A stretch of DNA of 64,000 nucleotides from Triglochin maritima (GCA_963682175.1 OY821779.1:1066501-1130500); one strand, 5' to 3'; shown: positions 24,665-34,406, numbered from the stretch's first letter. Numbers and translations are program-made. The notes: generated by a model from the sequence alone, not told the origin.

Positions 24665-24848
24665 TTGTTACTGATTTCAGACCATATATTCTTGCATGAT
24701 CATCCATAATTTGTTACTGATTCCAGACCATATATTCTTGCATGATCATCCATAATTTGTTACTGATTTCAGACCATATATTCATGCATGATCATCGACG
24801 ATTTGTTACTGAGTTCAGACCATATATTCATGCATAATCATACATCAT
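24665..24848 (+). repeat. 46-bp tandem repeat, four copies, in the Ty3 LTR
   Basis: Units start at 24665, 24711, 24757 and 24803, each beginning TTGTTACTGA and containing CAGACCATATATTC and CATGATCATC. The period is exactly 46 bp with few substitutions. Confidence 0.85.
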
Positions 24849-25594
24849 TTAGTTGCCGGATGGTTCCCCATTTGCTACAGATTTCAGATCGTTACCATGT
24901 TTTGTGGTTGATTCTAGACGATAGATTCCAGAAAATCAAAATATTACATGGCTGGATTGTTCAAAAGAAATTCTATGGATTCATTTAACCGGATTGTGGT
25001 GGTAGTTAATCAAGTCAAATTCGGATTTGCTGCTGGTATAGGTTGTGTATTTTCTGGATACTTAGTTGCTAATTAGAGGATTCATTCCTATTTAATTTCT
25101 GGTAAGGAACCGTGACCATTAGGAAGCATAAAATTGGAATGTTCTTGGCTGGATATTACCTATTGTATGAAATACGCATGCGCCTCCTTTTGTTTCCGGT
25201 TTCTTCAATTGCATCTTGAATTACTAACTCATAGGTGTTTCCTATTCCATGCATTATTTGTAGTGGCTAAATTATGTGATTTATTCCTAATGGGATGCGT
25301 ATCATGTGCTTCTATTTTCTGGTTTTGGTGCTGGTTGGATTTAGGAAACATCCGTGATGCTAATTGTTTAAATTTCGTGTGGTTTGGATGTAATTAAATT
25401 CTGTTTTGGCTTAGACTTGAGGGAGATATTGCATGTTCTCCTTTGAACTCATTCTGAATAATTTAGTTGCATTAGACTATAGAGTAGTTGCATTGCATCT
25501 AATCTGATGGAGTAATTCTGGGCACGTTCTGTTTTCTGGGCCGACGGGCCATGGGTGGGTCCTCTAGCTTCAGAGGCCACTCGGTTAAGACCCC

Positions 25595-26794
25595 TGATGC
25601 ATTGCATACATTGCATCATATGTCTTTCATTTAGATTACTTTTATATCAATAAATGCTACTAAGGTATGTGTTTAGTCGTATTTACAGAATACAGGGACC
25701 CGAATGCAAATTACCCACATTCCGAGCATAAACGCGTGCAAAAGATTCATTTCTATCATAAAGACCGAGTTCAAGTTTATCGGGTTCCAAATGGAAATGC
25801 ATCCAAGCATAAAAACATTCAAGGAGCTAATTACAAAAAAGGTCAAGGGCTTAATTGCAAAATGCCAAGGACCTGATTGCAAAGTAAAAGGACCAAGTTA
25901 TTGTGTGGAGAAAGTTAAAAGAAAAATCAAATATAAATCTCCAACAATGGAAGGAATTAATCCGGAGCTCAAGACAATGGAAAGAATCAATCCAGACGCG
26001 TAAAGTAGGATCAAATCATACCATAAACATTCAACCAAAATCTGGACCAAATCAGAGAAGATTATGCGGCGAAATCGCCGCATATTACATGCCTTGTGCG
26101 GCGGAAACGCCGCCCCCTTGGCGATCCGTGTGCTCCAATTTTGTCCAGTCATGTCTGGACACGTGTACTCTCCAATTCTATACTTAGGTCTCTTGTAACA
26201 ACTATAAATAGCCCCGAGAACGATGTTAGAAGGGTCCTTGGCCTTAGACCTAGTTTTTAGTTGTTGTTTTTATTTGTCTTTATTTTAGTAATAAAATTAT
26301 GTCTTTTAATTCTTGTTTTTCTTTTCTAATGTCTCTAGGATCCCTTCTTCTTCCTCCCTCCATGAGTTTCTAACTCTTTCCAAAGGGTGGAGGTGATGGA
26401 ATTAGGGGTAGAGAAGATGAATGCATGTTATTGTTTTAAGTTCGTGATTAGTATATTTTTATTACTTGAGTTTATGTTAAATCATTTATCTTGTAATGCT
26501 TCATAACTAACATGATTTATTTCAAGTTTCTCCATTCTCCAATCTAAACCTAAGTCTAGACCTCCACCCGACGGAATTCTCCATCTTTATTCTTGTTTTT
26601 AATTTTAATTGCTTTTGTTTCGTAGTTTAGTTAATTAAACCAAAAACCCCAAAAACCCTAATTGATTATTCTCTACTTCTCCCCCTCAATCGAAATCACA
26701 CTAACAACGAAATCTCTCCCTCCTTGTGTTCGACCCGTACTTGCCACGTCTTCATAGACGCCGTGCACTTGCGGTATAAATAAAATTCTCAACA
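25595..26794 (+). repeat. 5' LTR of the Athila-like element
   Basis: 1,200 bp, nearly identical to 30331-31530. It contains CTATAAATAGCC (about 26202), a likely promoter, and two GC-rich palindromes: GCGGCGAAATCGCCGC at 26066 and a related GCGGCGGAAACGCCGC at about 26098. Confidence 0.92.
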
Positions 26795-27547
26795 AGTTTT
26801 TGGCGCCGTTGCCGGGGAGGCGACGCAGATTTTGTTTATTTTTGTGTTTTCGATTTTATTCTGTTTATCTTGTGCGCGATCTAAGTGTTTGGATTTGTGT
26901 TTCAGGAGACAACAGAGTGCGCGGCGAAATCCGAGCACATTTGGAGCTAAACGAGCGGCGAAATCGCCGCACCTATTGAGCAATTTGCGGCGAATCCGCC
27001 GCACACCTGAAGCTTCTGGGCTTCAACTTCTTCGGGGACGCAACTCATCTCTGGGAAGGACTCGGACTCAATTAAGGAGGAGATTGGTTTGACTTGCTAT
27101 GACCTGAAGCTAATTGAATTCAATTTGGTGTCTAGAAAGTGTTTTTGTGTCGACGAAAGTCTTCCAAGCGACGTGGTTGTCTAATTGGCACCGACTCTGT
27201 CGGAAGCGCCCCCACTAGCTATACACTAACTGGCCAACTTGGTTTGATTGGTGAGGGAGGTGAATCAAGCAAATCAATTCGACTCAACCAGTTAGGAGTC
27301 GTCTAGATCTAAGCGACACTAGGTCTAGGATTGTTTGAACCGTGCTTTCTTAGGAAACCTCTGACCGACCCTCTTTTCTATCTTTAGAGTTAAGTTTCCC
27401 TTCTCTTCTGAGTCATCTTCTTCTCACCTACTTATACGTTCTAGTCTCCTCCCCTTTACATTCTCTATTAGCATTTTAGGGTCGAGTCGAGAACTTGTGC
27501 TTGCTTAGCCTCATGAGGGTAAGAGTACTTGACTCAAGAGTGTTGTG

Positions 27548-29020
27548 ATGGATGGTTACATGAGCAACCATTCATATCATTGTTGGGACCAGGACAATGC
27601 TTCCTGGTATTCTAAAACCATGCAACATGGGGTGGCTCAGACCAACACCCCATATGGGTGGGACAATCCTAATTGTATGACTGAGCAATCTTCATATTGG
27701 GGTAACATGAGAGAGGAACCGACTGCTAGACCACAATCTAGTTATATCGGATCATATGCTGGTCAACAAACTGAGAATTTACAACAAGCTTTTGCCTCTC
27801 TTATGAGTAGGACAGACAACATGAGTGCACCGGTGGCTCCAGTAGCCGTACCATGCGACTGTTGTGGGTTGAGTGGTCATGTTATCGGGGAATGCCCTTA
27901 TGTTCCCCCAGAGCCTGAGTATGAGCATACTTTTTCCCAAAACGCTCAAAATGACTATTACGCATCCGCGTACAACCCGAGAGTGATGGATTCGTGGAGA
28001 AACAATTCCTATCCAAATTCTTATACTTCATTTTCACCTCAGTATCCTCCTCCCGAATACCCAGAATTCTACCCACTCCCCACGTCAAATCATTATTCTC
28101 AGCCCAACAACACCCAATCCCATAATTTCACAAGCTCAAACTTGGACCTCATAGCTGATCACGTACCTAATTCCTTGGAACAAACTTTCCTTACGTACAT
28201 GGAATCCACTCAACGATCCGTACAAAATATAACATCGCATTTGAGTCAAATGATACAACAATTAGGTGAACGTAAGGAGAGTAACTTTTCGTGTCAACAT
28301 AAGGATCCACCCTTTGATATCGAACCACCACCACATCCACAAATTCAAAGCACAATCTGTCAAAGCCAAACTCCTAGTCAGTCTGAAGGACTTGGGGTTT
28401 CAATTCACGATCACTTAGTGGAGGATTCGATACACATTGACCAATTTCATCATGAGTCGGCCCAGGATTGTGCCTTATCTTCGTGCCCCGTGGCCCTTGA
28501 GCCACATGATCTTCATGTTGTGCCTCTTAAGGACTCACTTCCGGTGGAGCAAGAGCTCCCTAGCACCCTCAATTTCAAACAACCTGATGAGAGTTTGCCT
28601 CTCACTATCGTTCCTGATCATCTTGGAAATGATGGAACATCAAACGACTACAGTGCTCATGAGGGTATTAGGAGTTCCTTGGAGGATACCTTGGGTATGA
28701 GACCCATTTTATGTTTACCCGGTGAGTCGGACTTGCCTAACGAGGCTCCTGACCTCGTTCCGACACACCAGCCAGTTGGTTGGAGAGTTTGGATTGACGA
28801 TCATAACTTCAGTACCGCAACGGAAGAAACTCTTCTTCCGTTGCTCCCTATTTCCCAAACTCTCGAGAGGTTCAAGTTCTTTCAGTTTGATCCTTTGTGT
28901 GAGACGCTTTTGCGTCCAATTCATGAACCTCTCATTTCTTCTTGTGCTCTTTGTGAAGGGGGCCCACGCATGAATATTCTGACCCCGCGTGGTGTCATGT
29001 TCCCTTTTCAGGTGCACTGA
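27548..29020 (+). CDS. Gag-like ORF of the Athila-like element (490 aa)
   Basis: The ORF is uninterrupted from ATG 27548 to the TGA at 29018-29020. Around residue 103 it has one CCHC zinc knuckle, CDCCGLSGHVIGEC, with C-X2-C-X4-H-X4-C spacing. A Pro/Tyr/Asn-rich stretch and a helical segment (LEQTFLTYMESTQRSVQNIT) follow. This resembles the C-terminal half of Athila gag. The last about 200 residues are acidic and Pro/Leu-rich with no recognised domain. It presumably binds element RNA during packaging. No protease or pol follows. An intact frame in a non-autonomous element suggests the protein, or the frame, is still under selection or the copy is very young. Function is inferred. Confidence 0.7.
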   Translation: MDGYMSNHSYHCWDQDNASWYSKTMQHGVAQTNTPYGWDNPNCMTEQSSYWGNMREEPTARPQSSYIGSYAGQQTENLQQAFASLMSRTDNMSAPVAPVAVPCDCCGLSGHVIGECPYVPPEPEYEHTFSQNAQNDYYASAYNPRVMDSWRNNSYPNSYTSFSPQYPPPEYPEFYPLPTSNHYSQPNNTQSHNFTSSNLDLIADHVPNSLEQTFLTYMESTQRSVQNITSHLSQMIQQLGERKESNFSCQHKDPPFDIEPPPHPQIQSTICQSQTPSQSEGLGVSIHDHLVEDSIHIDQFHHESAQDCALSSCPVALEPHDLHVVPLKDSLPVEQELPSTLNFKQPDESLPLTIVPDHLGNDGTSNDYSAHEGIRSSLEDTLGMRPILCLPGESDLPNEAPDLVPTHQPVGWRVWIDDHNFSTATEETLLPLLPISQTLERFKFFQFDPLCETLLRPIHEPLISSCALCEGGPRMNILTPRGVMFPFQVH

Positions 29021-30330
29021 CCCACTCTTGAGGTTTCCATTTGATGTCTCTTGACAAATGAAGATGGGAACTTATGTTTGTACATAGTTATATATGTATA
29101 ACAATAAGTATAAAAAAATAAAAAAATAAAAAAATAAAATCTGTTGTATTTATCCCTTCTTTAGCATCTCACAGGTTTTTGAGGGAATGCGGGTTTTTGT
29201 CCATCAACAGAGCCATGAACTTTCCTTTGTACTTCACGTTGGTGAGATCTTTCCTTTTTCATGCATAAATCCATGTACTATCTTGCTCGCATACATTGAG
29301 GACAATGCATGATTTAGGTGTGGGGGGGTGTCTATCTATATATATTTCTGTTTAAAAAAAAAAAATCATCAATGTTTCATGACATAGCTTAAGATTGAAC
29401 TGCTAAAACCCGTGTACAAATTGTATTGAGTTTTTGTTCCTTATTATATAGTTCTGCTTGTAGAATTTGTGACATAAATCTAAGTTCCAAAGAAATAACC
29501 CATTGCTCTTTAAGACATGTATGCACTTAAATTGGATGAATCAAATCTTTGAAGTGGTTGATAAAAAGCAGAGGTTGAGGAAAATATACCGGGAAGTGTG
29601 GACTTCTAATAGCAATTAAGCCTTGAGGAAAATAAAAGTAAAAAAATAAATAAAAAAATAAAAATAAAAAAATAAAGTGAGGAAAACACATTTTGCAAAA
29701 TGATTACAAAAGCCCAAGCCTTCGAGTCACTGGTCCGTAGGGGTATCTTGAAACCTGGTAACTTGAGTCTTCCAGCTCGGGATTATCGACCAAACTCGCT
29801 ACACGAATGCAAAAAGGGTATAAGTGTCAAAAAGGAAAAGCAAATGTGTTGAATCACGGAAAAGAAAAAAATACTTTAAGATACTCAAGGCCCAAAGCTA
29901 AAAGAATGATCCATGCCATGGTTGATCCAAATGATACTTCACCACCAGAGGAGGCGTGCAAAATAATTTAAGTGATAACATGTTTAGAAGGGTTAGTGGT
30001 GTGAATGTTGGAGGAACAAAGACCAAGTCATATTTTTAATGAGTTAGAATTGTATAATGAGCATGCAAGAATTCTCAGTAAGATGTATAAGGTTGAGGTA
30101 GGGATATTGAGAACTATAAATGAAATATTGATTTAGGATTTTGTGGGTATATCCGCTGAAAACCCTCAGGAGACAACACTCCTCCTCCTTGGAAACAAAG
30201 AGGTTTAAAGGCTTGTTGCACATGCTAAGTGCAACCGTGATTCCTACGAAAGTGAGTTAGGATTTCCCTGTTTTCATTTTCTTATATTTTGCTTTGCTAG
30301 GGACTAGCAAAATCTAGGTGTGGGGGTATT
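29021..30330 (+). other. Non-coding 3' interior of the Athila-like element
   Basis: Contains A/T-rich simple runs (about 29112-29142, 29636-29676), a GTGTGGGGGGG purine tract at 29322-29331 that looks like a second polypurine tract, and the true tract before the 3' LTR. No coding domain. Confidence 0.7.
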
Positions 30331-31530
30331 TGATGCATTGCATACATTGCATCATATGTCTTTCATTTAGATTACTTTTATATCAATAAATGCTACTAAG
30401 GTATGTGTTTAGTCGTATTTACAGAATACAGGGACCCGAATGCAAATTACCCACATTCCGAGCATAAACGCATGCAAAAGATTCATTTCTATCATAAAGA
30501 CCGAGTTCAAGTTTATCGGGTTCCAAATGGAAATGCATCCAAGCATAAAAACATTCAAGGAGCTAATTATAAAAAAGGTCAAGGGCTTAATTGCAAAATG
30601 CCAAGGACCTGATTGCAAAGTAAAAGGACCAAGTTATTGTGTGGAGAAAGTTAAAAGAAAAATCAAATATAAATCTCCAACAATGGAAGGAATTAATCCG
30701 GAGCTCAAGACAATGGAAAGAATCAATCCAGACGCGTAAAGGAGGATCAAATCATACCATAAACATTCAACCAAAATCTGGACCAAATCAGAGAAGATTA
30801 TGCGGCGAAATCGCCGCATATTACATGCCTTGTGCGGCGGAAACGCCGCCCCCTTGGCGATCCGTGTGCTCCAATTTTGTCCAGTCATGTCTGGACACGT
30901 GTACTCTCCAATTCTATACTTAGGTCTCTTGTAACAACTATAAATAGCCCCGAGAACGATGTTAGAAGGGTCCTTGGCCTTAGACCTAGTTTTTAGTTGT
31001 TGTTTTTATTTGTCTTTATTTTAGTAATAAAATTATGTCTTTTAATTCTTGTTTTTCTTTTCTAATGTCTCTAGGATCCCTTCTTCTTCCTCCCTCCATG
31101 AGTTTCTAACTCTTTCCAAAGGGTGGAGGTGATGGAATTAGGGGTAGAGAAGATGAATGCATGTTATTGTTTTAAGTTCGTGATTAGTATATTTTTATTA
31201 CTTGAGTTTATGTTAAATCATTTATCTTGTAATGCTTCATAACTAACATGATTTATTTCAAGTTTCTCCATTCTCCAATCTAAACCTAAGTCTAGACCTC
31301 CACCCGACGGAATTCTCCATCTTTATTCTTGTTTTTAATTTTAATTGCTTTTGTTTCGTAGTTTAGTTAATTAAACCAAAAACCCCAAAAACCCTAATTG
31401 ATTATTCTCTACTTCTCCCCCTCAATCGAAATCACACTAACAACGAAATCTCTCCCTCCTTGTGTTCGACCCGTACTTGCCACGTCTTCATAGACGCCGT
31501 GCACTTGCGGTATAAATAAAATTCTCAACA
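30331..31530 (+). repeat. 3' LTR of the Athila-like element
   Basis: 1,200 bp. Differs from the 5' LTR at three positions by eye (near 30472, 30569 and 30742). The same two GCGGCG palindromes are at about 30802 and 30834. Confidence 0.92.
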
Positions 31531-32371
31531 ACCCCTATGGGGGGCCAGGCCTAAGATAAGTCCTGGGCATGCGCGCTGCCATTCTGTCTCAGGGTAGGTG
31601 TTTCTCAGTTCGCGATGACACCATGTAGGTTTATTTTCCGCGGATTGGGACGCTTATCCGGCGCACCGCTTTGTGCCGAGCGGTGGGTCACTGACGAGTG
31701 ACCACCTCTGACCAGCGAGGTTGGTGTTCTGGTTCCTATGGAGGAACGATTCAGGTGCGCCCGACCGGCACGGCTTGTGTAGTCGTAGCCTTCTGTTGCA
31801 TTTGATGCTTTCTGTTCTGTTCTGTTTCTGAAGCTTGCCATACTTGCATTCATGCTATTTTATTATTGTTCGGCTGAGGCATACTGGGTTTTCTTAATTG
31901 AAAACTCACGCATTGTTAAATGCGGTGCTTGCAGGTACTTAGGTTCCACAGGGCAGACTGGACGAGTTCCGAAGATTCTGTACACGAGGGACGCGTCGAC
32001 CATATTCTTCAGTTATCTTTTGCTTCCGCTTATGTCATTGTATTTCCTTTGAAACTCGTTGTATTGTAATTGGATCATTTATGTATACATGGATAATCAT
32101 TTGGTTCAGTTTTATACCCTTATCGTCTATCTATGTATGTCTGTTCCGTTTCATCGAGTCGTTGTTGGTCTGTCTTTTGTAACTCCTTCGGTCGTCGCGG
32201 AGGTCTCTGATCGCGGCACTAGTGTTCCTTTCCCAGTGTGCGTACCCGCGAGATCGGGGGCGTTACAACCCGCTCCGCCCCCCCTACCCGCTTAACTTTG
32301 GCGGGGCGGGTAGCGGTGGGGCGAAAACCCACCCCGCCCCGCCCCGCCCCGCTTACAGCCCTACGATTCAT

Positions 32372-32517
32372 GCCACCATAATAGATTGCAGTTTTATTAA
32401 GTCAATCCCGTAAGAAGCATCCAAATTAGAACTAAGACAGGTGACAGCTACTAAAGGGATTGAATACAACATCATAATTAATGACACTTTGAATTATTTA
32501 GAGCTATATAATATACT
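32372..32517. other. Short spacer right of the hAT MITE
   Basis: Continuation of the sequence into which the MITE inserted. No clear coding reading was found. Confidence 0.4.
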
Positions 32518-33355
32518 TGTTATGAATTAAAACAAATCCTAAATACGCAGCGGAACAGAAATCGCAAATCTAATTGGCTAAACTTGAGAACAAAACGCAA
32601 ATACAAAATCCAAAACACGCAAGATTTAACGTGGAAAACCCAATGCGGGAAAAACCACGGATGACACAACTCCAAATCCACTATAGAGAAACGTATTACA
32701 AGAGATGCTTACAGGAGACGCGAACGAACCGACGAAACACCCGGCTCAAACCTCTCCAAACGAATCACAAGGATGCACTTTCTCTCTTTTCTTTCAAGAA
32801 TGTAAATGTGGACAATAAGAATTACCTTAAACAAAGGGGGACGAAATTGCCTTTATATAGTAGGCCTAAACAAGTATTAATTGCACCAAAATCGCGTGGA
32901 GAGATATGCAAAACGTGGGCGAAACTGGGTCCAAACGGTCGACCGAACGGGTGCTTCGGTCGACCGATTCGTTAACCGTATCGCAAAACCAGCTTTTACT
33001 GGTCGACCGAAATTAAAGTACCGGTCGACCGAAAATCGACAGTAACTTTTCTGGCTTGCTCGAGTGCATACTCGGTCGACCGAAATTCAACAGGCACTTT
33101 TCTCCCAGCTCCTTGAATGTGCCCGGTCAACTGAATCCGAGATTCCGGTCGACCGAAAATGAACAGGCACTTTTGCCCAGCTTTTATTGTGTGCCCGGTC
33201 GACCGAATCCTAGATTCCGGTCGACCAAAAAACGACAGACACTTTGCTGGACAATCCAACACACATCCGGTCGACCGAAGCACTCCTTCCGGTAGACCGA
33301 TCGTCTATTTTTCTGCACTAATACTTTAAACATATATTCAAGGTAAACAACAACA
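32518..33355 (-). repeat. 3' LTR of a truncated Copia element III
   Basis: On the minus strand the LTR begins TGTTGTTGTTTACC, directly after the purine tract AAAAGTGGAGAT (33356-33367), and ends TTCATAACA at 32518. It is 838 bp long. A TATA-like ACTATATAAAGG lies near 32856. Between 32936 and 33299 it is packed with CGGTCGACCG palindromes. The 5' part of the element is missing; its RNase H end is fused to the nsLTP ORF. Confidence 0.75.
32936..33299. repeat. CGGTCGACCG palindrome cluster D, with a 72-74-bp tandem unit
   Basis: Exact copies start at 32936, 32957, 33022, 33073, 33146, 33196 and 33268. Near-matches lie at 33000, 33124, 33218 and 33290. From 33073 to 33290 the palindromes are part of a roughly 73-bp tandem unit that includes ACAGGCACTTTT and a second palindrome. 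Confidence 0.9.
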
Positions 33356-33438
33356 ATCTCCACTTTTACCTTGAATAGCCCCCCAGAAATCTTTGAAGGA
33401 ACACTTGCTTCCTCATTGTGTCGTCGTCTTAGCTCCAC

Positions 33439-34110
33439 CTACTCGGAACTCAAACCAAACAAGTTCACGCATACCATGAACTTAGTCGAAATAACTGGAT
33501 TCATCAACATATCAGCTGGATTATCTTCAGTGCCCACCTTCTTCACTACCACACCTCCTTCAGCAACAACATCCCGAATGAAGTGATAACGGACGTCGAT
33601 ATGCTTCGTCTTCTCGTGGTATATCTGATCCTTCGTCAGATGAATGACACTCTGACTATCACAATAAACAACCACTGTATTCTGACTTGAAATAAGCTCT
33701 TCAAATAAACCTTTCAGCCAAAGAGCTTCCTTGATACCCTTGGGGCAGTCCTTTAGATTAGGGTCAGGAATGGAGCAAAGAGAAGGAACCTCAGACACAC
33801 GGGTCATGTTGTAGGAGCCACTACTTCTGTTGATCACATCGATGACATCACAAATGCAAATAGGCTTGGTGTTGACTGTGTTATTGAGGGTTTTGCAACA
33901 TTCAACACCTGGTTTGAGAGCTTTGCTGGTGTTGCCAACATAATCACCACAACTGCTCAGCAAACTGTTCACTGTGTCCTTGCATTCTGCTGAGGGCACT
34001 GGAGGTGGTGCACCACCACCTTGCCCATGCGCCACATCTAAAGACATGATGATCAAGGCCATTGTGGCCAACATGCACATAAGCCATATTGACTTACCAA
34101 TTGCCTCCAT
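33439..34110 (-). CDS. Chimeric ORF: nsLTP domain fused to Copia RNase H tail
   Basis: A single 223-aa frame starts at ATG 34110. Residues 1-29 are a signal peptide. Residues 43-122 hold all eight cysteines of a non-specific lipid-transfer protein in the C-C-CC-CXC-C-C order (43, 54, 71, 72, 85, 87, 112, 122). From about residue 126 the frame becomes a Copia RNase H/polyprotein end: KEALWLKGLFEEL, YCDSQSVIHLTKDQ, HEKTKHIDVRYHFIR, DNPADM. Junction at about 33735. The nsLTP half, if made, would be secreted and bind lipids in the apoplast. The Copia half lacks the catalytic RNase H core, so activity is unlikely. The native nsLTP C-terminus or anchor is absent downstream. It could be an expressed chimera or a truncated pseudogene. 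Confidence 0.8.
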   Translation of the reverse strand: MEAIGKSIWLMCMLATMALIIMSLDVAHGQGGGAPPPVPSAECKDTVNSLLSSCGDYVGNTSKALKPGVECCKTLNNTVNTKPICICDVIDVINRSSGSYNMTRVSEVPSLCSIPDPNLKDCPKGIKEALWLKGLFEELISSQNTVVVYCDSQSVIHLTKDQIYHEKTKHIDVRYHFIRDVVAEGGVVVKKVGTEDNPADMLMNPVISTKFMVCVNLFGLSSE

Positions 34111-34130
34111 TTGAGACTTGTACGTCTTTA

Positions 34131-34406
34131 GTTGGTTGATATTTAGCTCTATATATATACATAGTATATATGTCGGTTCGATGGTTATTGGGCAATTGAT
34201 TAATGATGGCTTGTGTTGATTGTGTTCTTCTTGCTATTGTGCTGGCATGATGTTGAAGTTGGTATTTTGTTGAGCAATTGATTAATGATGGCTTAATTGA
34301 TATATATAAATATATGTATGTGTATTTGTGTTTGTGTGGTCTAGGTACTTTGATTTTAGTGTAATCGCATTTTAAGGAAAGTAGAACGAAAATGCCTGCT
34401 TATTTT
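34131..34406 (-). repeat. nsLTP promoter/leader (right arm of the inverted duplication)
   Basis: Upstream sequence of the nsLTP ORF, duplicated in inverted orientation at 20290-20575. It includes a TATA-like TATATATAGAGC at about 34145-34156 (minus strand), about 40 bp before the ATG. Confidence 0.8.

Larger units (their letters stand above)
25595..31530 (+). mobile_element. Young Athila-like non-autonomous LTR retrotransposon
   Basis: Two LTRs of exactly 1,200 bp (25595-26794, 30331-31530) begin TGATGCATTGC and end TCTCAACA. They are flanked by ACCCC duplications (25590-25594, 31531-31535). I count three substitutions between the LTRs by eye, so the insertion is recent. The primer site TGGCGCCGTTGCCGGGGA (26801-26818) matches the tRNA-Asp site used by Athila-group Ty3 elements. 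The polypurine tract is AGGTGTGGGGG (30315-30325). The 3.5-kb interior encodes one gag-like ORF and no protease, RT or integrase, so it must be mobilised in trans, as LARD-type elements are. Confidence 0.9.
22530..32267 (+). mobile_element. Ty3/gypsy remnant: internal 3' end plus 3' LTR, inside the hAT MITE
   Basis: A polypurine tract (AAGGGGGGTAGG, 23350-23361) is preceded by CGAGGACGAAATTTC, the usual 3' end of Tekay-like Ty3 elements. The LTR begins TGTAAGACTCGC at 23363 and ends GGGGCGTTACA at 32267. It is interrupted by an Athila-like element, and without that it is about 2.96 kb long. ACCCG occurs at 22525-22529 and 32268-32272, a possible target duplication. The 5' LTR and coding region are gone. 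The LTR is built from degenerate TTAGTTGCTGG/CATGCATG-type units. Confidence 0.75.
22419..32363. mobile_element. hAT MITE (about 0.2 kb) split by nested retroelements
   Basis: The left end TAGGGCTGTAA (22419) and the right end TTACAGCCCTA (ending 32363) are inverted repeats. They are bounded by perfect 8-bp duplications CGATTCAT at 22411-22418 and 32364-32371, which is diagnostic of hAT transposition. Only about 111 bp on the left and 91 bp on the right belong to the MITE, and both are rich in CCCGC runs. Everything between is a later insertion. No transposase is encoded by the MITE itself. Confidence 0.9.

Noticed and set aside
24665..24848. Regularly spaced repeats resembling a CRISPR array
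   Set aside because: The repeats are contiguous 46-bp tandem units without unique spacers, inside a plant LTR.
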